A stretch of DNA of 6,166 nucleotides, taken from contig DAHXKW010000083.1 of the NCBI GenBank assembly GCA_027366195.1, positions 1-6,166 on the forward strand, written 5' to 3'. This document shows, in pieces, positions 1 to 5,669 of this stretch; position 1 is the first letter of the stretch, and each line of letters opens with the position of its first letter. The notes beneath the pieces are model-generated. The model was not told the DNA's origin, ran no database searches, and was given only the letters and a program-made list of their open reading frames with translations. This DNA is from Alphaproteobacteria bacterium. Lineage in GTDB: Bacteria > Pseudomonadota > Alphaproteobacteria > G02398745 > G023898745. The translations under genes and the position numbers were made by a program.

Positions 1-22
1 GCTGGCAGAATTCTTTAGGCCA

Positions 23-51
23 TTGCACCAAAGGATATAATATCCTAAAAT
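23..51 (+). promoter_or_regulatory. Candidate sigma-70 promoter for the tRNA-Asp gene
   Basis: A -35-like TTGCAC (23-28) is separated by 17 nt from a -10-like TAAAAT (46-51, 5 of 6 consensus bases), which would start transcription just before the tRNA 5' end at 63. The -35 matches the consensus only in its TTG half. A perfect TATAAT also lies at 36-41 but has no good -35 at 16-18 nt upstream, so the choice between the two -10 boxes is open. The position directly before a stable RNA gene is the main support. Confidence 0.35.
32..46. repeat. 15-bp perfect palindrome upstream of tRNA-Asp
   Basis: AGGATAT (32-38) and ATATCCT (40-46) are perfect reverse complements around a single central A at 39. 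The palindrome contains a perfect TATAAT (36-41) and ends in the first base of the second -10 candidate (46-51). With a one-base centre it cannot form a useful RNA hairpin, so if functional it would act as duplex DNA, for example as a binding site. AT-rich palindromes of this size also arise by chance. Confidence 0.45.
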
Positions 52-62
52 ACATCTGTTGT

Positions 63-139
<77 letters not shown>

Positions 140-141
140 TC

Positions 142-171
142 TTGAACTTTTCTCTTTTATTAATGTAGAAT
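142..171 (+). promoter_or_regulatory. Candidate promoter for the MFS-erpA genes
   Basis: TTGAAC (142-147) resembles a -35 box in 4 of 6 bases. After an 18-nt spacer comes TAGAAT (166-171), a -10-like box matching 5 of 6 consensus bases. Transcription would begin near 178, giving a leader of only about 20 nt before the ATG at 199. The element lies in the 59-nt spacer after the tRNA, where a promoter for the downstream gene would be expected. In an AT-rich spacer such matches are common, so this is a candidate only. Confidence 0.35.
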
Positions 172-195
172 AATGCTTTAAAAGGCGTAGCATTA
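171..195. repeat. Inverted repeat enclosing the Shine-Dalgarno sequence of the MFS gene
   Basis: TAATGCT (171-177) and AGCATTA (189-195) are perfect 7-bp reverse complements separated by 11 nt. The intervening segment contains AAAAGG (180-185), the only Shine-Dalgarno-like sequence before the ATG at 199, and the right arm ends 3 nt before that start. In a transcript reading through from the tRNA it could fold into a hairpin with the ribosome binding site in the loop. If transcription starts near 178 the left arm is not transcribed, and the repeat would instead be an operator-like DNA site overlapping the -10 box and start site. Confidence 0.45.
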
Positions 196-198
196 AAT

Positions 199-1416
199 AT
201 GGTCAGACGTATAATACGCAATATCTCCGCCATTCCTATAGGTGTTTTTGCTATAAGCTTTGCCAGTTTTCTAATGAATATCTCAACATCCCTAGTTTTT
301 GGATTGGCAACTTGTTATATGAAGCAGAATCTTAATATGAGCACCGGAAACATCGCTTTTCTTCAAAACTTTGTTGACGCTCTTAGTTTCTTTTTCAAAA
401 TGTCTTCTGGTGTAATAAGTGATTTCATTAAAAGAAGAAAGGCCATAGTTATATTTGGCTTTCTATGCATAACGGTTGCAAAACCAATTTTAGCCGTAGC
501 CACAACGCCAGTATTAGTGTTAATTGCCCGTATCTTTGACAGAATGGGAAATGGGATACAAGCAGTTCCTCGTGATGCTTTGGTTGGTGATTTGGCAAAT
601 GATAGCAACCGAGGCCAATGTTTTGGCATGAAGAATACCTTGGCAACATTTGGATCGTTTTTAGGTGCAATATTGGGCTATGGATTGATGCGCCTCACTA
701 ATGATAATTACTCTCTAACATTCTTGACAGGCACTATACCCTGCACATTAGCCATCCTAGTTTTCACAATAGGGACAACCGATCCTTTGCATGATCACAC
801 CATTGTGCAGAAAAAAAACAAATATACATTTTTATGGGCTGCAAAACATTTAGGGAAAGATTTTTGGAAGCTTATGTTGATCATGTTCCTATTCATGTGT
901 AGCAGATTTGGCGATGCCACCTTGATTTTAAACGCAATGGAAACTCAACACATTGCACCAGCAAATACCAATTTGATCGTCGTTATGTATAATGCTACCT
1001 ACTCTTTATCAGCTTATCCTATGGGATTTTTATCTGATCGCATAGGTCGAAAAAAATTATTATTATTCGGATTTTTAATCATGATTTTGTCCCAACTATG
1101 TCTTGGCTTATCAATTGAATCTTCTGCCATAATGTATTTGGGTGTGTTGCTTTGGGGCGTTCAGCTTGGCATTTCAAACAGTATATCTTATACTTTAGCC
1201 AACGATTACATACCTAAAAATGAATTACGCGGTACAGCTCTTAGCATTATGAACTTGTTATGGGCAATAGCCACAATACTAGCGGGAGGAATGTTCAGAA
1301 TTCTCACACAGGATTTCTCAATCCAAATGTCTTTCGTTTTTGGGATGGGAATGAGCTTCCTCGCGTTCGTATTAGGCATATTTTTAATTAAGGAGAACTA
1401 CAATCGTGTCTTTTAG
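199..1416 (+). CDS. Major facilitator superfamily (MFS) transporter
   Basis: This 405-residue inner-membrane protein has the length and hydrophobic pattern of a 12-helix MFS secondary carrier, with a hydrophilic central loop around residues 195-222. Visible family signatures are the loop 2-3 motif SDFIKRRKAIVIFG (about 74-87), the helix 4 region DRMGNGIQAVPRDAL (114-128) followed by RGQCFGMKNTLATFG, and a second-half repeat SDRIGRKKLLLFG (279-291). The RxGxGxxxxPRDAL pattern marks a known subset of bacterial MFS proteins, but it does not reveal the substrate, which I cannot assign. The ATG at 199 is preferred because it leaves a short basic N-terminus (MVRRIIRN) before helix 1; its Shine-Dalgarno AAAGG lies a long 13 nt upstream. 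The gene overlaps the next, an Fe-S carrier, by 11 nt, so the two are probably co-transcribed. An A8 tract lies at 811-818 in the central loop. Confidence 0.93.
   Translation: MVRRIIRNISAIPIGVFAISFASFLMNISTSLVFGLATCYMKQNLNMSTGNIAFLQNFVDALSFFFKMSSGVISDFIKRRKAIVIFGFLCITVAKPILAVATTPVLVLIARIFDRMGNGIQAVPRDALVGDLANDSNRGQCFGMKNTLATFGSFLGAILGYGLMRLTNDNYSLTFLTGTIPCTLAILVFTIGTTDPLHDHTIVQKKNKYTFLWAAKHLGKDFWKLMLIMFLFMCSRFGDATLILNAMETQHIAPANTNLIVVMYNATYSLSAYPMGFLSDRIGRKKLLLFGFLIMILSQLCLGLSIESSAIMYLGVLLWGVQLGISNSISYTLANDYIPKNELRGTALSIMNLLWAIATILAGGMFRILTQDFSIQMSFVFGMGMSFLAFVLGIFLIKENYNRVF
1391..1395 (+). promoter_or_regulatory. Ribosome binding site supporting the GTG start of erpA
   Basis: AGGAG (1391-1395) lies inside the end of the MFS gene, 10 nt before the GTG at 1406. 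No in-frame ATG exists nearby that would keep the conserved N-terminal part of the Fe-S carrier, so this site supports the GTG start and the 11-nt gene overlap. Confidence 0.7.
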
Positions 1417-1720
1417 TTTTAATGTTACACAATCTGCTATCGATAAAATCAAAACATTTGATGGTAAGTTTTTGAAAATTAACATTACGGGTGGAGGCTG
1501 CTCTGGATTCCGCTATGAATTTGACCTTGCAGAACATAAGGAAGATGATGATATGGTTATCGAAAAAGAGGGTGCTAAAATTTTGATTGATACAGCATTT
1601 GAAGATATGCTGAATAACTGTACACTCAATTTTGAAGTAACCTTATCAGGGTCACGTTTTAAAATTAAAAATCCAAATGCTGCTCGCGCATGTGGTTGCG
1701 GAAATTCTTTTGCACTCTAA
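1406..1720 (+). CDS. erpA: A-type iron-sulfur cluster carrier, ErpA-like (HesB/IscA family)
   Basis: This 104-residue cytoplasmic protein belongs to the HesB/IscA/ErpA/SufA family, which receives Fe-S clusters from the scaffold and delivers them to apo-enzymes. The three conserved cluster-binding cysteines are present: C32 in GGGCSGFRYEF and C96 and C98 in the C-terminal ACGCGNSFAL. The GGGCSGF.Y motif, the acidic EDDDMVIEKEGAKILID stretch and GSRFKIKNPNA fit the ErpA branch better than IscA, which usually has TTGCSG. The branch assignment is inferred from remembered motifs; the family is certain. An extra Cys at position 72 is not part of the motif. Translation starts at GTG 1406 with AGGAG 10 nt upstream, overlapping the MFS gene by 11 nt, so coupling to that gene is likely. 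Probable clients include essential Fe-S enzymes; MutY, encoded further along, is itself an Fe-S protein in most bacteria, but no specific link is shown. Confidence 0.95.
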   Translation: MSFSFNVTQSAIDKIKTFDGKFLKINITGGGCSGFRYEFDLAEHKEDDDMVIEKEGAKILIDTAFEDMLNNCTLNFEVTLSGSRFKIKNPNAARACGCGNSFAL

Positions 1721-1739
1721 ACGATTTTAATAGGATAAT
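1710..1739 (+). promoter_or_regulatory. Weak candidate promoter before the TolC-family gene
   Basis: TTGCAC (1710-1715), at the 3' end of erpA, is followed after 18 nt by GATAAT (1734-1739), a 5 of 6 match to a -10 box. It would start transcription near 1746, about 20 nt before the ATG at 1767. The same TTGCAC hexamer is the -35 candidate before the tRNA. The 46-nt gap between erpA and the TolC-family gene is the largest between coding regions here, so a new transcription unit could begin at this point. The evidence is only the two hexamers and their position. Confidence 0.25.
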
Positions 1740-1766
1740 AGGCCAAAGTCTCATAAGATTTTGTTT

Positions 1767-3182
1767 ATGTTTTCTATAATACTTTTCCACGTACACAGCA
1801 CAGCAATTAAACCTGCAAATACACAAATAATTAAAATGGTTAACCCAAAAAAATCTAATAAATCTACCGCCATCCACAAAGACAAATTTCTAGAAAAAGC
1901 TATAAAAGGATTCATGGAAAATAATTATGAGATTATGAGCATCCAGGAAAATCTAAAAGCAGTTATGTACGATTACAACAAAGAACGCGGACACCTTCTT
2001 CCTTCTCTCGATCTCAAGTCAAACCTCGTTAATGAACAAAATAGCGAAATAAGATCGAATCCAAGGTCAAACATGACAAGCTTAAATTACGGCTTTGAAG
2101 TGGGATACACTTTGTTTGACGGCTTTTCACTTCTTAATCGGGTACGATCAAAAGATTTCGAAGTACAAGCAAAACTTTACGAAGGACTTGGAAAAATATC
2201 AAAAAAAATATTCGAGTTTATTAAGTTAATTATTAATATACAAAAAAATGAAATGCTTCTAGAAAGCACAAAACGTGATGTAGATAGAAAGAAAAAAATG
2301 TATACAGAAGCTCAAAATCGAGTTGCTGTTGGTGCTTCTGGAAAACAGGATGAATTCCAAGCTCGCGCAGTATTAAATGAATCCGAAGGGAAATTAAGTG
2401 ATGTGCAAGATGATTTTAAAAATGCCAAAAGACAATTTGCTGAATGGACTGGTATGAAATATGAAAAAATGCCACTACTTGGAATACCCGAGGAAATTTT
2501 ATCAAATCTTGACGAATTTGAAAAACACTTATCAAAAACAAATTTTGATATTCTTGCTGCACAAGCCTCAATGCGCGCTGCTGAAAAAAACCAAAAATCA
2601 ATTAATAGTAAATTATTTTCACCAAAGCTCAGGGTGGGTATTAATGCAGGAAATTCAATTGTAAAGGGCTGGAAAGAAAAGGAAAAATATTCTGAAAACT
2701 ATCCTAAAGAAACTCAATCTAATTTATCAACAAAACTTGAAGGAAGCATTAATTTATGGTCTGGTGGATCAGATAAGGCTGAGGCATTAGGTGCGGGGAA
2801 ACAGGCAAAGGCAGCAAGACAAGAATTTTATTCTGCTGCACAAGATACGAAAATAAATTTTCAAAATACTAGAGAAAAGTTTATATCTGCACAAGATGAT
2901 CAAAGATTATGCACCTGCGTCGTAAACGACTACCGAAAATCATATGATATCGCGATGGATAAATATAAAATGGGTGCTATCAGTTTTAATGAGCTTAGCG
3001 AACTTTCCTATCGTTTGTACAATGCTGAACAAATTCTTATTCGCAAAGAATCAGAAAGATGCGAATCAGCATGGGAATTAACAAAGATAGTTGGGAGCTT
3101 AACACCTCAAAAACTCTGCAATACATTAAGTGAGACATTTGATCCTATTTCTGATTACAATAAAGTGAAATCTAGCATTTAA
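1767..3182 (+). CDS. TolC-family outer membrane efflux/secretion protein
   Basis: About 471 residues, the usual length for TolC-like outer membrane factors, which form trimeric channels across outer membrane and periplasm for efflux pumps or type I secretion. The two-repeat architecture is visible. The first repeat has a helix ending in ERGHLLPSLDL (about 73-83) and strands with GYTLFDGFSLLNRVR (113-127). The second has KLFSPKLRVGINAG (282-295) and GSINLWSGGSDKAEAL (326-341). Between and after these are long charged alpha-helical, coiled-coil-like stretches. I chose ATG 1767, with a weak AAGA 8 nt upstream; a TTG at 1761 adds two residues, and an in-frame TAG at 1731 limits extension. The N-terminus (MFSIILFHVHSTA) looks like a signal peptide but lacks the usual basic residues. 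Four cysteines in the last quarter are unusual. No periplasmic adaptor or pump gene lies in the window, so the partner is unknown. An A8 tract is at 2201-2208. Confidence 0.9.
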   Translation: MFSIILFHVHSTAIKPANTQIIKMVNPKKSNKSTAIHKDKFLEKAIKGFMENNYEIMSIQENLKAVMYDYNKERGHLLPSLDLKSNLVNEQNSEIRSNPRSNMTSLNYGFEVGYTLFDGFSLLNRVRSKDFEVQAKLYEGLGKISKKIFEFIKLIINIQKNEMLLESTKRDVDRKKKMYTEAQNRVAVGASGKQDEFQARAVLNESEGKLSDVQDDFKNAKRQFAEWTGMKYEKMPLLGIPEEILSNLDEFEKHLSKTNFDILAAQASMRAAEKNQKSINSKLFSPKLRVGINAGNSIVKGWKEKEKYSENYPKETQSNLSTKLEGSINLWSGGSDKAEALGAGKQAKAARQEFYSAAQDTKINFQNTREKFISAQDDQRLCTCVVNDYRKSYDIAMDKYKMGAISFNELSELSYRLYNAEQILIRKESERCESAWELTKIVGSLTPQKLCNTLSETFDPISDYNKVKSSI

Positions 3183-3189
3183 GGATTGT

Positions 3190-4572
3190 ATGCGTAAACT
3201 AATTTTATGCATTGTCATTGGAACTTTAGTCTACCTAATACCACATTCCCTTAACTATCAAGCTTGGGGATTATTCTCAATTTTCATAGCGACCATACTC
3301 GGTATAATTTTAAGACCCTACCCTATGGGTGCTGTCACGCTAATGGGGTTATGCGTCGCAATTTTTGCTGGAATTTTAGATTTGCAAAAAGAAGCATTAA
3401 CAGGATTCAGCTCTCCTATAATATGGCTTGTTGTTATGGTTTTCTTTGTAGCACGAGGTTTCATTAAAACACAGCTCGGCTTAAGAGTCGCCTATAACTT
3501 CATACATTTGATGGGGAAGAGAACTTTAACTTTAGGGTATAGTATTGCATTGAGTGATTTATTAATTTCACCCTTTGTACCTTCCAATACAGCTCGTGCT
3601 GGAGGTATTATGCTTCCCATTGTTGACTCAATGTGCCAGGCACTTAATAGTACGCCAACTTCTAATACCTCTTTAGGTCGCTACTTCATGCAAGTTATGT
3701 TTCAGAGTAACGTAATAACCAGCTCATTATTCCTAACCTCTTGTGCGGTAAATCCGTTGGCTCAAAAATTCGCGGCGGATCAAGGTATTACGATAACTTG
3801 GGGCAATTGGTTTATGGGAAGCGCCGTACCTGGATTATGTGCGCTATTCCTTATGCCACTTATTATCATGTGGCTTACGAAACCAGAGATGAAAGAATTA
3901 AGTGGTGCAAAAGAATATGCACAAAAAAAATTACGCGATCTGGGCCCTATGTCTACCAAAGAATGGCAAATGCTTGGAATATTTGCCACCATGCTGACGT
4001 TATGGGTATTTGAACCCTATTTTCATGTTCACACAGCTACCGTTGCGATGTTAGGTGCATCTCTATGTCTTTTATTTAATATCATTGATTTAAATGATAT
4101 TTTATCAGAAAAAGAAGCATGGCATACCTTGCTTTGGCTATCTGTGCTTATTACCATGTCTACTTATTTACAAAAATTTGGATTTATTAGTTGGTTTGCA
4201 GGTTCTTTAGAAAACTTAACAAAAAGCATGACGGGCATGCAAACTTTAGGTGTACTAAGCATCCTTTATTTCTACAGCCACTATTTCTTTGCAGGGAATA
4301 CAGCACAAATTAGTGCTATGTATGCCGCATTTATCGCCGTATGCATTGCAGCAGGAGCGCCGCCACTACTAACAGCCTTACTCTTTGGTTACCTCAGCAC
4401 CTTATTTTCATCTATGACACATTACGGCACAGCTGCTGCGCCCATGGTATTTGGTCAGGGATACCTATCCTTAACTGAATGGTGGAAAATAGGTTTGGTT
4501 TTTAGTGTATTGAATTTGTTAATTTGGTTTGGTGTTGGTTCTATTTGGTGGAAAATTGTGGGAATATACTAA
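3190..4572 (+). CDS. DASS-family (SLC13/CitT-DiT type) anion transporter, probably dicarboxylate
   Basis: This 460-residue, very hydrophobic inner-membrane protein belongs to the divalent anion:Na+ symporter (DASS) family, which includes CitT, TtdT and plastid 2-oxoglutarate/malate translocators. Visible signatures are PSNTARAGGIMLPI (131-144) with the SNT substrate-binding motif in the first inverted repeat. The matching AGNTAQIS (368-375) is in the second, and THYGTAAAPMVFGQGY (410-425) is near the C-terminus. The SNTARxGGI and THYGTxxAP signatures favour the CitT/TtdT/DiT antiporter-like branch, so exchange of 2-oxoglutarate, malate, succinate or a similar acid is the likely role; the exact substrate and Na+ dependence are not readable. 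The start is ATG 3190 with AAGGA 4 nt upstream. The gene begins 7 nt after the TolC-family gene stops, so the two share a transcript in all likelihood. An A8 tract lies at 3923-3930. Length is normal and nothing suggests decay. Confidence 0.93.
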   Translation: MRKLILCIVIGTLVYLIPHSLNYQAWGLFSIFIATILGIILRPYPMGAVTLMGLCVAIFAGILDLQKEALTGFSSPIIWLVVMVFFVARGFIKTQLGLRVAYNFIHLMGKRTLTLGYSIALSDLLISPFVPSNTARAGGIMLPIVDSMCQALNSTPTSNTSLGRYFMQVMFQSNVITSSLFLTSCAVNPLAQKFAADQGITITWGNWFMGSAVPGLCALFLMPLIIMWLTKPEMKELSGAKEYAQKKLRDLGPMSTKEWQMLGIFATMLTLWVFEPYFHVHTATVAMLGASLCLLFNIIDLNDILSEKEAWHTLLWLSVLITMSTYLQKFGFISWFAGSLENLTKSMTGMQTLGVLSILYFYSHYFFAGNTAQISAMYAAFIAVCIAAGAPPLLTALLFGYLSTLFSSMTHYGTAAAPMVFGQGYLSLTEWWKIGLVFSVLNLLIWFGVGSIWWKIVGIY

Positions 4573-4596
4573 CAGGTTTGTTCCAAAATCTCTAAT

Positions 4597-5040
4597 ATGT
4601 TTAACAAAAAACTAGTACTCCTATTGTTGATAGTTGCTTGCGGCCAACGTGGCCCTATGGAAAGAATTGAGGAATCCCAAGATCAACGTCTCAAAGAAAC
4701 AGGATCTCTAGCTACTTTAGTTGGAAAGAAAGAAGGCTTTGTGTTCAACTTAAAAGGCGCAGAACATATCTCTGCATTTTCTAAGACAACCCAACAAAAA
4801 AATCTTTACCAAAAAGCCTTGCTCGCAATGCAAGGCTATCCTTACTCCGTCGACCCAACAGGCAAAACAATCTATACAGACTGGTTTGAAGATAAAGATA
4901 AAAAATCCACAAAAATCACTATCTTTATTCAAGAAAACGATTTAATTGTGAACATATTTACAAAACGTAATGGTCAAGCAGTTGCAGACAAAACTAAGAG
5001 TTTAAATTTGAAAAAATGTATTGAGAAAGGTTCATTGTGA
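4597..5040 (+). CDS. Small lipoprotein, DUF3576-like
   Basis: This 147-residue protein begins MFNKKLVLLLLIVAC, a basic-hydrophobic lipoprotein signal with a lipobox (IVAC) whose Cys15 would be lipidated after signal peptidase II cleavage. Gly and Gln follow the Cys, with no Asp at +2, so outer-membrane sorting by a Lol system is expected. After a polar linker comes a compact domain with the pattern LYQKALLAMQGYP...DPTGKTIYTDWF (about 70-97) and an alternating strand KITIFIQENDLIVNIFTKR. The D-P-x-G-x-x-I-x-T-D-W-[FY] core recalls the alphaproteobacterial DUF3576 lipoproteins, from memory and without a search. The molecular function is unknown; envelope or lipid assembly is only a guess. No clear Shine-Dalgarno precedes ATG 4597, but there is no other start that keeps the signal peptide. 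The gene follows the DASS gene after 24 nt and overlaps psd by 4 nt (GTGA). Confidence 0.82.
   Translation: MFNKKLVLLLLIVACGQRGPMERIEESQDQRLKETGSLATLVGKKEGFVFNLKGAEHISAFSKTTQQKNLYQKALLAMQGYPYSVDPTGKTIYTDWFEDKDKKSTKITIFIQENDLIVNIFTKRNGQAVADKTKSLNLKKCIEKGSL
5026..5030 (+). promoter_or_regulatory. Ribosome binding site supporting the GTG start of psd
   Basis: AAAGG (5026-5030) lies 6 nt before the GTG at 5037, the best spaced Shine-Dalgarno in this part of the window. It sits within the last codons of the lipoprotein gene and supports the GTGA stop/start overlap rather than an internal start for psd. Confidence 0.7.
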
Positions 5041-5669
5041 TTCATAAAGACGGTTTAAGGTTTATTATACCATCAATTTTGATAACGATTTGGCTTAGTT
5101 ATTGGCATATACCAGCTACCATTCTAACTGGCGCCATAACTATATGGATAATTTACTTCTTCAGAAATCCAAAGCATTACATTGCAAATTTGAAAAACTC
5201 AGTAGTAGCTGCCGCTGATGGAAAGATTGTTTCTATTTCCACAGCTGTATTACCTGAAGAAATTCGATTCACAAAAAAGAAAGTAACTAAGATTAGTACT
5301 TTTTTAAATCTATTTGATGCACATGTAACAGCCATTCCTGTTTCCGGAAAAGTAATTGATATTAAGTACCATCCTGGTCAGTTCCTTAACGCTTCTTTTG
5401 ATAAAGCCAGTGAATTGAATGAACGCAACTCTGTTGTAATTGAATATGAAGATGGCAAAAAACTTGCTGTCGTCCAAATAGCGGGATTAATAGCAAGGCG
5501 TATTCGGTGTGATATTAAAGTTGGAGATGAAGTTACCCAAGGACAAATTTTTGGGTTAATTCGCTTCGGAAGTCGCGTAGATATATATTTTGATAAGGAA
5601 ATTAAACCTTTAGTCACTGTTGGACAAAAAGTTCGTTTTAGTGAATCAATTTTATCCTACCAGGAATGA
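5037..5669 (+). CDS. psd: Phosphatidylserine decarboxylase, short PSD-A type proenzyme
   Basis: This enzyme decarboxylates phosphatidylserine to phosphatidylethanolamine at the inner membrane. The 210 residues fit the short PSD-A class. Two hydrophobic segments (about 8-24 and 26-42) lead into YFFRNP, followed by AAADGKIVSI (58-67, Asp61), FLNLFDAHVTAIPVSG (89-104, His96), FDKASELNERN (121-131), VQIAGLIARRI (146-156) and RFGSRVDIYF (176-185). Self-cleavage at Gly178-Ser179 (codons 5568-5573) would give a beta chain and a 32-residue alpha chain with an N-terminal pyruvoyl cofactor. One divergence stands out: the usual HVNR after the catalytic aspartate/histidine region reads HVTA. The GTG start has AAAGG 6 nt upstream and overlaps the lipoprotein stop. 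The gene for phosphatidylserine synthase (pssA), often adjacent in alphaproteobacteria, is absent here; mutY follows with a 4-nt overlap. Confidence 0.95.
   Translation: MIHKDGLRFIIPSILITIWLSYWHIPATILTGAITIWIIYFFRNPKHYIANLKNSVVAAADGKIVSISTAVLPEEIRFTKKKVTKISTFLNLFDAHVTAIPVSGKVIDIKYHPGQFLNASFDKASELNERNSVVIEYEDGKKLAVVQIAGLIARRIRCDIKVGDEVTQGQIFGLIRFGSRVDIYFDKEIKPLVTVGQKVRFSESILSYQE

Noticed and set aside
1..31. Possible end of another tRNA because the text ...GCACCA resembles an encoded CCA end
   Set aside because: No T-arm (GTTCRANYC) or matching acceptor strand precedes it within the visible bases, so nothing supports a tRNA or any gene end here.
140..165. T-rich run after tRNA-Asp as a rho-independent terminator
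   Set aside because: The T-rich stretch is interrupted and has no GC-rich hairpin before it other than the tRNA itself.
363..670. Two minus-strand frames inside the MFS gene
   Set aside because: They lie wholly within a clearly conserved + strand gene, have no ribosome binding site or recognisable domain, and are shadows.
1665..1877. Minus-strand 70-residue frame across the erpA-TolC gap
   Set aside because: It overlaps the conserved CGCG end of ErpA and the TolC N-terminus, has no family features and odd composition; treated as chance.
2416..2664. Short frames on both strands inside the TolC-family gene
   Set aside because: No motifs, no start signals, and the region encodes the expected helical part of the TolC-like protein.
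3741..4013. Alternative-frame 90-residue ORF and its minus-strand partner in the DASS gene
   Set aside because: The main frame carries continuous DASS motifs; these alternatives are shadows with no domain.
4565..4570. TATACT as a -10 box for the lipoprotein-psd-mutY genes
   Set aside because: No -35-like hexamer is found at 16-18 nt upstream (TTGGTG is at 14 nt, TTGGTT at 24 nt).
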